NCBI RefSeq assembly: GCF_000619825.1
Contig: NZ_JHUW01000008.1
Coordinates: forward strand, 124,001-188,000
Origin: Prevotella sp. MA2016
Lineage (GTDB): Bacteria > Bacteroidota > Bacteroidia > Bacteroidales > Bacteroidaceae
DNA: 64,000 nt
Direction: 5' to 3'
Part shown: positions 16,891-28,000 of the stretch, in pieces
Layout: every line of letters begins with the position of its first letter
How positions within the stretch are numbered: position 1 is the stretch's first letter
Notes under the pieces: generated by a model
The model's input: the letters and a program-made list of their open reading frames with translations, nothing else
Databases searched by the model: none
What the model was told of the DNA's origin: nothing
Program-made: the position numbers and the translations under genes

Positions 16891-18045
16891 GATTTAGGAC
16901 AGTTTATCATACAGAACTTTCATGAGTTTCTTACCTATACCGCTTTTGCCAATGCGACGGTAGGAAATCTTATCATGATTGCCGTGGGAGCCTTCTTCAT
17001 CTGGCTTGCCATCAAGAAAGACTTTGAGCCACTGCTTCTCGTCCCCATCGGACTAGGCATCATTCTTGGCAATATCCCCTTCCGTGCAGACGCAGGACTG
17101 GAGATTGGACTTTATGAGGACAACTCTGTGCTCAACATCTTCTACCAAGGTGTGCGCCAGGGTTGGTATCCACCACTTATTTTCCTGGGTATCGGTGCTA
17201 TGACCGACTTTACAGCTCTGCTGGCCAACCCCAAGCTGATGCTGATTGGTGCCGCCGCCCAGTTCGGTATCTTTGGAGCTTATATGGTTGCACTGGCTAT
17301 GGGTTTCGAGCCTTCGCAGGCTGCAGGTATCGCCATCATCGGTGGTGCCGATGGTCCTACTGCCATCTTCCTGAGTTCTAAACTCTCACCCAACCTGATG
17401 GGAGCCATCGCTGTTTGTGCTTATTCATACATGGCGTTGGTACCCGTTATCCAGCCATTCATCATGCGCCTGCTCACTACCGATAAGGAGCGCGTCATCA
17501 AGATGAAGCCAGGTAGAGAGGTATCGCAGACTGAGCGCATCCTGTTCCCTATCATCGGACTGCTGCTCACCACCTTCATCGTACCATCGGGCCTGCCCTT
17601 GCTGGGTATGCTGTTCTTTGGCAACCTGCTGAAGGAGAGTGGCAAGACCACCCGTTTGGCTAAGACTGCAGGTGCAGCACTCAACGATATCGTAGTGATG
17701 TTACTAGGTTTGACCGTTGGCTGCTCTACTCAGGCCAGTGAGTTTCTCACCTTTAACACCATCAAGATTTTCGCCTTAGGTGCCATGGCCTTTATGATTG
17801 CCACTGCATCGGGTGTATGCTTTGTTAAGCTGATGAACCTCTTCCTGCCTGAAGGCAAGAAACTGAACCCGCTGATTGGTAACGCCGGCGTAAGTGCCGT
17901 ACCAATGGCAGCACGTATATCTAACAACCTCGGTCTGGAGTACGACCGTCACAACTTCTTGCTCATGCATGCCATGGGACCAAACGTAGCAGGTGTGATT
18001 GGATCGGCTGTAGCCGCTGGTGCATTATTAGGATTCTTATCATGA
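16888..18045 (+). CDS. oadB: Sodium ion-translocating decarboxylase beta subunit
   Basis: A 385-residue integral membrane protein with about nine helices that couples decarboxylation of the carboxybiotin carrier to Na+ export. Motifs: PPLIFLGIGAMTDFTALLANPK, the very conserved IIGGADGPTAIFLSS near residue 155 (substrate/Na+-binding Asp), and NAGVSAVPMAARISN ... MHAMGPNVAGVIGSAVAAG at the C-terminus. Oxaloacetate, methylmalonyl-CoA and glutaconyl-CoA decarboxylases share this subunit; the nearby mutAB favours methylmalonyl-CoA (MmdB role), yielding propionyl-CoA. The ATG at 16888 is chosen over an in-frame TTG at 16879 that belongs to the heptanucleotide repeat. Overlaps the next gene by 4 bases. 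Confidence 0.95.
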   Translation: MDLGQFIIQNFHEFLTYTAFANATVGNLIMIAVGAFFIWLAIKKDFEPLLLVPIGLGIILGNIPFRADAGLEIGLYEDNSVLNIFYQGVRQGWYPPLIFLGIGAMTDFTALLANPKLMLIGAAAQFGIFGAYMVALAMGFEPSQAAGIAIIGGADGPTAIFLSSKLSPNLMGAIAVCAYSYMALVPVIQPFIMRLLTTDKERVIKMKPGREVSQTERILFPIIGLLLTTFIVPSGLPLLGMLFFGNLLKESGKTTRLAKTAGAALNDIVVMLLGLTVGCSTQASEFLTFNTIKIFALGAMAFMIATASGVCFVKLMNLFLPEGKKLNPLIGNAGVSAVPMAARISNNLGLEYDRHNFLLMHAMGPNVAGVIGSAVAAGALLGFLS

Positions 18046-18635
18046 ACAATAGACCCAAGATAGCTATCATCGACCCCAATACCCTCTCGGCATTGGGGTT
18101 GAAGGCTATTCTCCAGAATGTCATGCCTATCATGACAGTAGATGTATATGGATCGCTGACGGAGCTTGAAGCCAACGATCCCGACAGCTACTTCCACTAT
18201 TTCACAGCGATGGCTGTGGTATTGGAGAATATGCCATTCTTCATAGAGCGCAAACGCAAAACCATCGTCCTGACACTATCACTCGACACCATGTCGCAGT
18301 TGTCAGAGTTCCATAGCCTATGCGTGAACGTACCAGAGAAAGAGTTGGTTCGTTCGTTGCTGATGCTTGAGCAGCATGCTCACGGTGGCGGCAAGAACAT
18401 GCCTCCTATGCCAGCTATCTTGAATCAGAAAATCCTGTCTGATCGCGAAATCGAGGTGATGTCGCTGATTGCACAAGGATTAATCAATAAAGAAATCGCC
18501 GACAAACTGAACATCGGACTGGCAACTGTCATCACTCATCGCAAGAATATCATGGATAAACTGGGCTTCAAAAGCGTGTCAGCCCTCACCATTTATGCTG
18601 TGATGCATGGTTATGTTGACATCAACAAAATTTAG
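18042..18635 (+). CDS. LuxR/NarL-type response-regulator-like protein with an atypical receiver
   Basis: A 197-residue DNA-binding regulator. The C-terminal LuxR helix-turn-helix is clear (about 130-195): LSDREIEVMSLIAQGLINKE followed by IADKLNIGLATVITHRKNIMDKLGFKS. The N-terminal ~120 residues follow a receiver fold (IAIIDPNTLSALGLKAIL) but the expected phospho-acceptor region reads AVVLENMP, with Glu and a one-residue deletion where LDxxMP is usual, so phosphorylation is doubtful. Its ATG overlaps the oadB stop by 4 bases, so it is co-translated with the decarboxylase subunits and may regulate that operon (inference). Confidence 0.85.
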   Translation: MNNRPKIAIIDPNTLSALGLKAILQNVMPIMTVDVYGSLTELEANDPDSYFHYFTAMAVVLENMPFFIERKRKTIVLTLSLDTMSQLSEFHSLCVNVPEKELVRSLLMLEQHAHGGGKNMPPMPAILNQKILSDREIEVMSLIAQGLINKEIADKLNIGLATVITHRKNIMDKLGFKSVSALTIYAVMHGYVDINKI

Positions 18636-18702
18636 CGCAAAGGTTTTCGTGTTTTTTTATGCATTTCGGTTCTTTAAATTTGGAAGTATCACAAAATTCG
18701 TC

Positions 18703-18710
18703 TATCTTTG
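18703..18710 (+). promoter_or_regulatory. -7 promoter box of uxaB
   Basis: TATCTTTG, 37 bases before the ATG at 18748. Confidence 0.6.
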
Positions 18711-18747
18711 CAGTCGAAATGAGTAACAATTAAAACAATATTTAAAA

Positions 18748-20187
18748 ATGAAACCACTAAACAAACAGTTTGCTCCTAAGAGCGTAATGCCTGAAAAGGT
18801 TATTCAGTTTGGCGAAGGAAACTTCCTCCGCGCTTTCGTTGATTGGATTATCTGGAACATGGACCAGAAGACCGATTTCAATGGTTCGGTTGTAGTTGTT
18901 CAGCCTATCGAGAAAGGTATGGTTGACTGGCTTAATGCTCAGGACTGTCTGTACCACGTAAATCTGCAGGGCCGCGAGAACGGTAAACCTGTAAACACAT
19001 TGGAGCGAATTGATGTTATCAGCCGCGCGCTGAATCCATATACACAAAATGCCGCCTTCATGGCTTTGGCCGATCAGCCAGAGATTCGTTTCGTTATCTC
19101 AAATACCACTGAGGCTGGTATCGCTTTCGATCCTTCTTGCAAGCTCGAGGATGCACCTGCTAGCAGCTATCCCGGAAAGTTGGTTCAGCTGTTGTATCGC
19201 CGCTATCAGACTTTCAATGGCGACAAGACTAAAGGTCTTATCATCTTCCCATGTGAACTTATTTTCCTGAACGGACACGTTCTGAAGGATTGCATCTATA
19301 AGTATATTGAGCTGTGGAACCTTGGCGCCGACTTCAAGCAGTGGTTCGAAGAGGCATGTGGTGTTTATGCCACTCTCGTTGACCGCATTGTACCAGGATT
19401 CCCACGCAAAGAGATTGCAGAGATTCAGGAAAAGATTTCTTATCGTGATAATCTGGTTGTACAGGCCGAGAACTTCCACCTTTGGGTTATCGAGGCTCCA
19501 AAAGAAGTTGAAAAGGAGTTCCCTGCCGACAAAGCAGGTCTGCACGTACTGTTCGTACCTTCAGAGGAGCCCTACCACAAGCGTAAGGTTACCCTGCTCA
19601 ATGGTCCTCACACCGTGCTGAGCCCTGTAGCATTCCTGAGTGGTGTTAACATTGTTCGTGATGCTTGCAACCATGAGGTTATCAGCCAATATATCCACAA
19701 AGTTCAGTTTGACGAGCTGATGCAGACCCTCGACCTGCCAATGGACGAGCTCGAGAAGTTTGCCGGCGACGTGCTGGAGCGTTTCGACAACCCATACGTT
19801 GACCACCAGGTTACCAGCATCATGCTTAATTCATTCCCCAAGTTCCAGGCTCGCGACCTGCCCGGTGTGAAGACCTATCTGGAGCGCAAAGGCGAGTTGC
19901 CTAAGGGATTGGTATTCGGTTTGGCTGCTATCATCACCTATTATAAGGGTGGCAAGCGCGAGGATGGTGTTGAGATCGTACCTAACGACGACCAGAAGAT
20001 TATGGACCTGCTGAAGGAGCTCTGGGCAACAGGCGACACACAGAAGGTTACCGATGGTGTATTGGGTGCTGAATTCATCTGGCAGGAAGATTTGAATAAG
20101 ATTCCTGGTCTGAACGCTATGGTGAAGCAGGATCTCGACCTCATTAAGAGCGTAGGCATGCTCGAGGCCGTGAAGAGTATTCTTTAA
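18748..20187 (+). CDS. uxaB: Tagaturonate reductase (altronate oxidoreductase)
   Basis: A 479-residue NAD-dependent enzyme of the mannitol dehydrogenase family, interconverting D-tagaturonate and D-altronate in galacturonate breakdown. The N-terminal Rossmann start [19 protein letters not shown] (residues 18-36) and [13 protein letters not shown] near 115 are characteristic; the catalytic Lys/Asn region is around [20 protein letters not shown] near 275-295. The other pathway genes (uxaA, uxaC) are not here. It has its own promoter and ends 6 bases before uvrA, so uvrA is probably co-transcribed. Fructuronate reductase (UxuB) is the main alternative; the [10 protein letters not shown] form favours UxaB. 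Confidence 0.9.
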   Translation: MKPLNKQFAPKSVMPEKVIQFGEGNFLRAFVDWIIWNMDQKTDFNGSVVVVQPIEKGMVDWLNAQDCLYHVNLQGRENGKPVNTLERIDVISRALNPYTQNAAFMALADQPEIRFVISNTTEAGIAFDPSCKLEDAPASSYPGKLVQLLYRRYQTFNGDKTKGLIIFPCELIFLNGHVLKDCIYKYIELWNLGADFKQWFEEACGVYATLVDRIVPGFPRKEIAEIQEKISYRDNLVVQAENFHLWVIEAPKEVEKEFPADKAGLHVLFVPSEEPYHKRKVTLLNGPHTVLSPVAFLSGVNIVRDACNHEVISQYIHKVQFDELMQTLDLPMDELEKFAGDVLERFDNPYVDHQVTSIMLNSFPKFQARDLPGVKTYLERKGELPKGLVFGLAAIITYYKGGKREDGVEIVPNDDQKIMDLLKELWATGDTQKVTDGVLGAEFIWQEDLNKIPGLNAMVKQDLDLIKSVGMLEAVKSIL

Positions 20188-20193
20188 TAATGA

Positions 20194-23004
20194 ATGAGTG
20201 ATTCAATAGAGATAAAAGGGGCAAGAGTCAATAACCTTAAGAATATTGACGTCAAGATACCCCGAAACCAATTTGTAGTGATTGCCGGAGTCAGTGGCTC
20301 CGGTAAATCATCTTTGGCCTTCGACACCTTGTATGCCGAAGGCCAACGCCGTTATGTAGAGAGTTTGTCGAGCTACGCCCGACAATTCCTTGGCAGAATG
20401 AACAAGCCAGAGTGTGACTTTATCCGTGGCATACCGCCTGCCATCGCTATCGAGCAGAAAGTGATATCACGCAATCCACGAAGCACTGTGGGCACCAGCA
20501 CAGAGATTTACGAGTATCTGCGTCTGCTGTTTGCCCGCATCGGCCATACCTATTCACCCATTAGTGGTTGCGAGGTAAAGAAGCATTCTACCGAGGATGT
20601 GGTACAGAAGATGCTGGAGTTTTCTAAAGGAACAAGATTTGTGGTTATGGCACCCATCCATTTACGCGAAGGGCGCACCATGGAGCAGCAACTCAAGACC
20701 TACCAGCTAGAAGGCTATGCCCGCATTTACATGAATGGCGATTTCCAAAGAATCGATGATTATCTGGCTAGTAATCCTAGTCAGGCTAGCCAGGCTAGTG
20801 AGGCTAGCATCTACCTAGTCATCGACCGCCTATCGGTTGATGACAGCAAAGATGTTATCGCCCGACTGGTCGATTCTGCCGAGACGGCTTTCTATGAAGG
20901 TCACGGCGAATTGCGCTTGCTCTTCCCACCCACCATCTTCTACGATTTCTCTATGAAGTTCGAGGCCGATGGAATGACCTTCGAAGAGCCTACCGACCAG
21001 ATGTTCTCATTCAACTCGCCAGCAGGCGCCTGCCCCGAATGCCAGGGATTTGGGAAAATTATTGGTATCGATGAGAAATTAGTGATACCCAATACAACCC
21101 TTTCTGTTTACGATGGTTGCGTGGTTTGTTGGCATGGTGATAAGATGAAGCAGTGGCAAGATTGGTTCTGTCGCAATGCCGCAAAAGACGATTTCCCCAT
21201 CTTTGAACCATACATGAACCTCAGTCAGAAGCAAAAAGACTGGTTATGGCATGGTCTGCCATCCGACAATGGAAAGGCAGAGCGCCCCTGTATCGACAGT
21301 TTCTTCGAGATGGTGAAAGAGAACCAGTACAAAATACAATATCGTGTGATGCTGGCACGCTATCGTGGCAAGACTACTTGTCCGAAGTGTCATGGCACAC
21401 GCTTGAAACCAGAAGCCGACTATGTAAAGATAGGTGGACGCAGTATCACCGATCTGGTTCAGATGCCAGTCATAAAAGTAAAGGAATGGTTCGAGCATCT
21501 GGAACTCGATGCCCACGATGCAGAAGTAGGTAAGCGACTGCTGGTAGAAATCAAAAGCCGCCTCCAATTCCTGTTGGATGTCGGTTTGGGCTATCTCACG
21601 CTTAACCGTCTCTCTAACACCCTTTCAGGTGGAGAGAGTCAGCGCATCAACCTCTGTACATCACTAGGCAGTTCGTTGGTTGGTTCATTGTATATTCTTG
21701 ATGAGCCCAGCATCGGCTTGCACTCTAGAGATACCGACCGTTTGATTCATGTACTGAAGGAACTACAGTCGTTAGGCAATACCGTTGTAGTGGTTGAGCA
21801 TGATGAGGAGATTATGCGCGCCGCCGACCATCTGATTGATATTGGTCCCGATGCAGGTCGCTTGGGTGGTGAGGTTGTTTTTGATGGCGATGCCAAGGAA
21901 GTAGAACCCGCCTCTCTCAAGAAGTGGCCCAAGAGTTATACGGTCAAATACCTGTTACACCAGGAAGAGATACCCGTACCAGCATCCCGACGCCCTTGGA
22001 ACAGATTCATCACCATCAAAGGTGCACGCATGAACAACCTGAAAGGAATTGATGTAAAGATTCCTCTCAACGTGATGACTGTAGTAACAGGCGTTTCAGG
22101 TTCTGGCAAGTCCAGCCTCATCAAAGGTATTCTCTATCCTGCTATACGCAGGCGTCTGGGAGATGCTTGTGATGCGCCAGGCGAATATCTCGGACTTGAC
22201 GGCGATATTGAAGCTATCAAGCACATTGAGTTTGTGGATCAGAACCCGATAGGTAAGAGTAGCCGTTCAAACCCTGCTACCTATGTAAAAGCCTACGATG
22301 CTATTCGTGAACTTTATGCTCAGCAGCCACTTGCCAAGCAGATGGGCTTTACCCCACAGTACTTCTCATTTAACGCTGATGGCGGTCGATGCGAAGAGTG
22401 TAAGGGAGCAGGTACCATTACTGTTGAGATGCAGTTTATGGCCGACTTGGTGTTGGAATGCGAAGCCTGTCATGGTCACCGATTCAAGAAAGAGATTCTG
22501 GATGTGAACTATCATGGCAAGAGTGTAGATGATGTATTAAATATGACCATCTCGGAAGCCATCACATTCTTCCAGGAAGGTGGTGAGACAACCATCGTGA
22601 AGCGCCTGAAGACACTTGAGGATGTTGGTTTGGGATACATTAAACTTGGTCAGAACTCATCATCGCTGTCAGGTGGTGAGAACCAGCGTGTAAAGCTGGC
22701 ATACTTCATTGGTCAGGAGAAACAGGAGCCCACACTCTTTATCTTCGACGAGCCTACCACTGGTCTTCACTTCCACGACATCCAACGCCTGCTTAAAGCC
22801 TTCGAAGCGCTGATAGCAAGAGGTCACACCATCTTGATTATCGAGCATAATATGGAGGTAATAAAATGCGCCGACCACGTGATTGATTTAGGTCCTGACG
22901 GAGGCGACAAAGGTGGTAATCTGGTAGTAGCGGGCACACCTGAAGAGGTTGTAGCATGCAAAGGAAGTCTGACAGGTAAATACCTGAAAGAGAAACTGGA
23001 ATAA
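20194..23004 (+). CDS. uvrA: Excinuclease ABC subunit A
   Basis: A 936-residue damage-recognition ATPase of nucleotide excision repair. Two ABC modules: Walker A1 GVSGSGKSS at residues 32-40 with signature LSGGESQRI and Walker [11 protein letters not shown]; Walker A2 [13 protein letters not shown] near 635 with signature [12 protein letters not shown] and [10 protein letters not shown]. The zinc modules are present (CPEC near 275 with CPKC near 395; CEEC with CEAC near 735-760). The UvrB-binding/insertion region holds a low-complexity loop (residues about 191-206, [14 protein letters not shown]) encoded by a CTAG array identical in spacing to the intergenic one at 15302. Starts 6 bases after uxaB. 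Confidence 0.97.
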   Translation: MSDSIEIKGARVNNLKNIDVKIPRNQFVVIAGVSGSGKSSLAFDTLYAEGQRRYVESLSSYARQFLGRMNKPECDFIRGIPPAIAIEQKVISRNPRSTVGTSTEIYEYLRLLFARIGHTYSPISGCEVKKHSTEDVVQKMLEFSKGTRFVVMAPIHLREGRTMEQQLKTYQLEGYARIYMNGDFQRIDDYLASNPSQASQASEASIYLVIDRLSVDDSKDVIARLVDSAETAFYEGHGELRLLFPPTIFYDFSMKFEADGMTFEEPTDQMFSFNSPAGACPECQGFGKIIGIDEKLVIPNTTLSVYDGCVVCWHGDKMKQWQDWFCRNAAKDDFPIFEPYMNLSQKQKDWLWHGLPSDNGKAERPCIDSFFEMVKENQYKIQYRVMLARYRGKTTCPKCHGTRLKPEADYVKIGGRSITDLVQMPVIKVKEWFEHLELDAHDAEVGKRLLVEIKSRLQFLLDVGLGYLTLNRLSNTLSGGESQRINLCTSLGSSLVGSLYILDEPSIGLHSRDTDRLIHVLKELQSLGNTVVVVEHDEEIMRAADHLIDIGPDAGRLGGEVVFDGDAKEVEPASLKKWPKSYTVKYLLHQEEIPVPASRRPWNRFITIKGARMNNLKGIDVKIPLNVMTVVTGVSGSGKSSLIKGILYPAIRRRLGDACDAPGEYLGLDGDIEAIKHIEFVDQNPIGKSSRSNPATYVKAYDAIRELYAQQPLAKQMGFTPQYFSFNADGGRCEECKGAGTITVEMQFMADLVLECEACHGHRFKKEILDVNYHGKSVDDVLNMTISEAITFFQEGGETTIVKRLKTLEDVGLGYIKLGQNSSSLSGGENQRVKLAYFIGQEKQEPTLFIFDEPTTGLHFHDIQRLLKAFEALIARGHTILIIEHNMEVIKCADHVIDLGPDGGDKGGNLVVAGTPEEVVACKGSLTGKYLKEKLE
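20768..20818. repeat. CTAG array with 9-base spacing, in frame inside uvrA
   Basis: CTAG at 20768, 20777, 20786, 20795, 20804 and 20815: five exact 9-base steps, the last at 11. Because 9 bases is three codons, the array reads as a Ser-containing triplet repeat ([14 protein letters not shown]) without breaking the frame. Confidence 0.92.
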
Positions 23005-23020
23005 AATAATATCAATAACT

Positions 23021-25054
23021 TTGAGATACGATCAACTATTCACCAAGACACTACTGAGCGCCATACTTCTGAGTATGGCCATCAGAGTATCAGCGGGCAA
23101 CAAGCGTGACTCGCTGGTTGTCTTGAATCGTATCTATAACTATCAGAAGACCCATACACCAGCCATCGACAGTCTCGAGGATCAGGTGTATGCAAAGTTT
23201 CTCTACCATGTTGACAAGCGCAATTCCATATTGAAGCTTATCCCTTCGATGTATGTGTTGACCAAGGAGCCGAAAGACTACATCCGCGAATCATACAGTA
23301 AGGTGGTATTTAAGGATGCCCACAATTACAACATCTCAAACCAGATACTATCAGGTACGATACAGCAGAATCGCAAAGCCCTGCCCACCCTACTTGATTA
23401 TATGACTCCAAACATTTATGATATTGCGCTCTACGATGGACATATGCTCTCGCCTTTCAACAAGACCAATCGCAGATATTACCATTTCAACCAGAAGTCG
23501 CAGCATGATGGCACCACGCGTTTGGAGTTCCGTCCGAAGATATATAACACCCAGCTACTGAATGGTTATGCAATCGTAGAAACAGAGACAGGCCGCATCA
23601 TCCGTACCCTACTGAATGGTGAATTCGACATGATCACTTTCCGTACTGAGGTTACTCAGGGCAAAGAAGGCGGACGCTCTGTGATGCCAGCCAAATGCAC
23701 CACAGCAGCCACATTCAGGTTTATGGGCAACAGAATTTCAGCGCTCTTCGATGCCAGCTACAACTGCAACGAAATGCTTCCCGACTCCATCGACAAGCTT
23801 GATAGCAGGAGTGCGATGGCAAAGGTTCGACCTACTCCTCTTTCAGAGACAGACAAGCAGATTTACGATGCCTACGACCAGCAATTACTTCATGACAGCT
23901 TGGACCAGGACACCATTCCAAAGAAAGAGCGCTTTTGGAAAAAGATCTTCTGGGATACCATTGGTGAGAATCTCGTGACACCTATCAGCGCAGAATCAGA
24001 TGATGCCAATTTCAAGATGTCGCCCATCATCAACCCGCTATACATCAGCTATAGTCACAATCGTGGTGTACGTTACAAAATGCGTTTTCGTTCGCAATAC
24101 AATTTCTCACCACACCGGTATCTGACACTTAATCCCACTTTCGGTTACACATTCAGAGACCATCAGTTCTACTTCACAGCACCATTACGCATGACGTATA
24201 ACCCTAAGCGAAATGGTTTTGTTGAGTTGATATATGGTAATGGCAACCGCATCAGTAATTCGAGTGTCATGAACGTGATAAACAAAGCACATCAAGACAC
24301 TATCAACTTCGACAATACAAACATTGACAAATTCAAGGACAGGTATCTCAGCATCACGAATAACATCATGGTGTTCAGTTGGCTTGATATCGAGACTGGA
24401 TTCATCTACCATTGCCGCTCGGCTGTCAACAAGGAGATTATGCAATCCTATGATATGCCCACCAAGTATCGCAGTTTTGCACCTATCATCGGCTTGAAGT
24501 TCTCACCTTGGTTAAATCGCGGTCCTGTATTAACAGCCAACTATGAACGAGGCATCAAGGATGTCAACAAGTCAGATTTGGAGTACGAGCGCTGGGAGTT
24601 TGATGCTCAGTGGAAGAAGAAGATTCCAGGACTGCGACTGCTCAACCTCCGAGCAGGTGCAGGTTTCTATACCAATAAGAAGGATAACCTGTTTGTAGAT
24701 TTCGCAAACTTCCACGACGAGAATCTGCCAGAAGGCTGGGATGACGACTGGAGTGGTAACTTTCAACTGCTCAGAAGTCGTGTTTACAACGAGTCTGATT
24801 ATTATCTCCGTGGCAATGTGTCATACGAGTCACCTATGCTGGTGGCCACTTGGATTCCCTATCTGGGAAAATATATAGAGAAAGAGCGATTCTATCTGAG
24901 TTCCGTATTGTTGCAAAACTCTCGCCCTTACTACGAGTTGGGCTATGGTTTCACCAACAGATACATCTCAGTAGGCGCTTTTGCCAGTTTCCGTAACACC
25001 CATTTCGACCGCATAGGCGTAGAAGTAGAATTTGAACTATTCAGAAGATGGTAA
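23021..25054 (+). CDS. DUF5686-like outer-membrane protein
   Basis: A 677-residue exported protein. A hydrophobic signal segment (LLSAILLSMAIRVSAG, to about residue 26) is followed by a helical/beta region (NRIYNYQKTHTPAIDSLEDQVYAKFLYH) and, from about 330, many amphipathic beta strands ending ...RIGVEVEFELFRRW, as expected for an outer-membrane barrel. This is the layout of Bacteroidetes DUF5686 proteins, of unknown function. The start appears to be TTG at 23021: no upstream ATG is in frame and the next ATG would remove most of the signal peptide. The sequence TAACTTTG at 23016-23023 overlaps that TTG and resembles a -7 box, so the exact start is uncertain. Its 3' end overlaps the AddA-like gene by 7 bases. 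Confidence 0.82.
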   Translation: MRYDQLFTKTLLSAILLSMAIRVSAGNKRDSLVVLNRIYNYQKTHTPAIDSLEDQVYAKFLYHVDKRNSILKLIPSMYVLTKEPKDYIRESYSKVVFKDAHNYNISNQILSGTIQQNRKALPTLLDYMTPNIYDIALYDGHMLSPFNKTNRRYYHFNQKSQHDGTTRLEFRPKIYNTQLLNGYAIVETETGRIIRTLLNGEFDMITFRTEVTQGKEGGRSVMPAKCTTAATFRFMGNRISALFDASYNCNEMLPDSIDKLDSRSAMAKVRPTPLSETDKQIYDAYDQQLLHDSLDQDTIPKKERFWKKIFWDTIGENLVTPISAESDDANFKMSPIINPLYISYSHNRGVRYKMRFRSQYNFSPHRYLTLNPTFGYTFRDHQFYFTAPLRMTYNPKRNGFVELIYGNGNRISNSSVMNVINKAHQDTINFDNTNIDKFKDRYLSITNNIMVFSWLDIETGFIYHCRSAVNKEIMQSYDMPTKYRSFAPIIGLKFSPWLNRGPVLTANYERGIKDVNKSDLEYERWEFDAQWKKKIPGLRLLNLRAGAGFYTNKKDNLFVDFANFHDENLPEGWDDDWSGNFQLLRSRVYNESDYYLRGNVSYESPMLVATWIPYLGKYIEKERFYLSSVLLQNSRPYYELGYGFTNRYISVGAFASFRNTHFDRIGVEVEFELFRRW

Positions 25055-28000
25055 ACGAATCAATAAAACCACTCACCGTATATAAAGCCAGTGCAGGCAG
25101 CGGCAAGACGTTCACACTGGCCACCGAATACATACGCTTGCTGGTGGAGAATCCACAAAGCTATCGCAACATCTTGGCTGTAACCTTTACCAACAAGGCC
25201 ACAGAGGAGATGAAGATGCGTATCCTCAGTCAGTTGTATGGCATCTGGAAGCAACTGCCAGAATCAGACAACTATCTCTCCGTTATCCAGTCCAAGACAA
25301 GTCTCGAGCCTCACGTCATCAGTGAGCGTGCAGGTATTGCGCTCAATAATCTTACACATAACTACAACTATTTCCGTGTAGAAACCATCGACACCTTCTT
25401 TCAGAGTGTGCTACGCAATATGGCACGCGAGCTCGACTTGACCACCAATCTGCGCATTGGATTGAATGACTATCAGGTGGAAGAACTTGCCGTAGATCAG
25501 TTGATAGAAGACTTGACCACTGAAGATGTCATGCTGCAATGGATTCTGAAGTATATCATGGAGAATATTTCAGACGACAAGTCGTGGAACGTTATAGCCC
25601 AGATTAAGAAGTTTGGTCAGCACATCTTTAAGGACTATTATAAAGAAGTAAGCAGCACGCTTAATCAGAAGATGAGCGAAGAAGGCTTCTTTGAGCACTA
25701 CACCAGAAATCTGCGCGAACTTCGCAAGGCTGCCGAGGACCACATGAAGGAGATAGGTGTGAGTTTCTTTGACACTCTCGAAGGCGAAGGGCTCAGCGTT
25801 GACGACCTGTCGAAGAAGAAAACGGGCATTGCCAGTTTCTTCAATAAGCTCTGTAGAGGCACTTTCGACCCCTCCATCATCACATCTACAGTGACCACTC
25901 ACTTGGAGGATCCTGGGAAATGGTGCACCAAGACCCATCCACAGCGCGATATGGTGCTGCAGGTGGTAGAATCATCGCTGCTGCAGATACTACGCTATGC
26001 CTATGATTCACTACCCACACAGTGGAAAATCTACAAGTCGGCCGACCTCACCCTGCGCCATCTTAATCAGTTGCGCCTGCTGAGTAGTATTGAGAAGAAG
26101 GTGCACGACTTGAATGCAACAGAGAATAGATTCCTGCTGAGCGATACACAGCAACTGCTCCACGCACTGATTGATGGCAGCGACTCACCTTTTATCTTCG
26201 AGAAGATTGGCACCCAACTTAAGCACGTGATGATTGATGAGTTTCAGGACACTTCAACCATTCAGTGGCAGAACTTCAAGGTGCTCCTTTCAGAGACGAT
26301 GAGTCATGATGATGGCAGCAACCTGATTGTGGGCGACGTGAAGCAGAGCATCTATCGCTGGCGCTCAGGCGACTGGCGATTGTTGAATGGCATCGAGCAG
26401 CAGTTTAATTCGATGCTGATAGACATCAAGTCGCTCTCTACCAACTACCGCTCTACCCGCAATGTCATCGACTTCAATAATCAGTTCTTCACCCATGCGG
26501 CTCAATCAGAATACAAAGAGCTCGAAGAATTGAATAGCATCGAGCGCGAACAACTACAGAAAGCCTATGCCGACGTAACCCAACAGGTGCCTGAAAAGCG
26601 CCAGCAAGAAGGTAAGATAGAAATCAAACTGCTACCTAACGACGATTATCAGGAGCAGGTATTGCAACAGCTCACAGAGAACGTGAGCGAACTGATAGCA
26701 AAGGGTGTCAGTCAGAAAGACATTGCTATCCTGGTACGTTTCAATTTCCAGATACCCATCATCGCCCAGTATTTCCTGGAGCATCTGCCCACAGTGAGTA
26801 TTGTTAGCGACGAAGCCTTCCGCTTAGATGCCTCAAGCGCAGTATGCCTGATCATTCAGGCCTTGCAGCTTTTGCTCACTCCCACAGATAGTCTCACCAA
26901 GGCCTCCATTGTGAAGACCTGGCTTTGCACAGTGCAAGGCAAGGAAGAGTTGGGCGACGATGAATTTATGATAGCCGGCACAGATCTCGACAGCTATCTG
27001 CCTGAGGCCTATATCAAGCATTTCGACGATTTGCTCACCCTACCACTCTATGAACTTGCCGAGAAGATCTACGCCATCTTCGAGTTGCATCGCCTGGAGG
27101 GTCAGGGAGCCTATCTGTGCGCCTTCTATGATCAGTTGGCCAGTTATGTCAATGAGAACACCACCGACATCCAGTCATTCCTCACCGAGTGGGAAGAGTC
27201 GCTTTGCAAGAAAACCATACAGAGCGACGAGACCAATGGCATCCGTCTTATCTCCATCCATAAGTCAAAGGGGTTGGAGTACGACCATGTACTCATCCCC
27301 TTCTGCGACTGGACCTTGGAGAAGAATACCGACAACACTATCTGGTGCCATCCTCAAGAAGCCCCATTCAGCGACCTCCCTATCGTACCCATCGATTACA
27401 ACAAGCAACTGATGGGCACCATCTACGAGGCCGACTATCTGCATGAGCACCTGCAAAACACAGTAGATAATCTGAATCTGCTCTATGTGGCTTTTACTCG
27501 TGCTGCCAAGAGTCTCTATGTCATTGGCAAGCGTGGCGCCAAAGGTTCTCGCTCCGCACTGATTGAGCAGTGCTTGCCATTAGTGGCAGGCGATATGCCT
27601 ACAGCTCAATTGGAAGGGATGGAAGATGATCAGGCTGCCATTGTGTTTTCATACGGCACCGATGCTGCCACACCTACTAAGGCAGCCAGTTCATCTACCC
27701 CCATTAGCAAGAATCCGTTCCTGCAAAAGGCCGAGAGCGTGAACGTATCTATCCGCACCTTTGACAGCAAGATCAACTTCCGTCAGAGTAATCGTAGTCG
27801 CGACTTTATCGAGGGCGACGAGACAGACCAACAACGTCGTTATATTCAGGCAGGTAGTGTGCTCCATGAGATATTCTCAACTATCCAAACAGAAAAGGAC
27901 ATTCCAGAAGCCCTGCAACGCCTTCAATTCGAGGGTATTCTCTACGACGAAGAGATGACAGCCGAGAAGATTACAACCATGCTGCGCAAACGTCTTGCCG

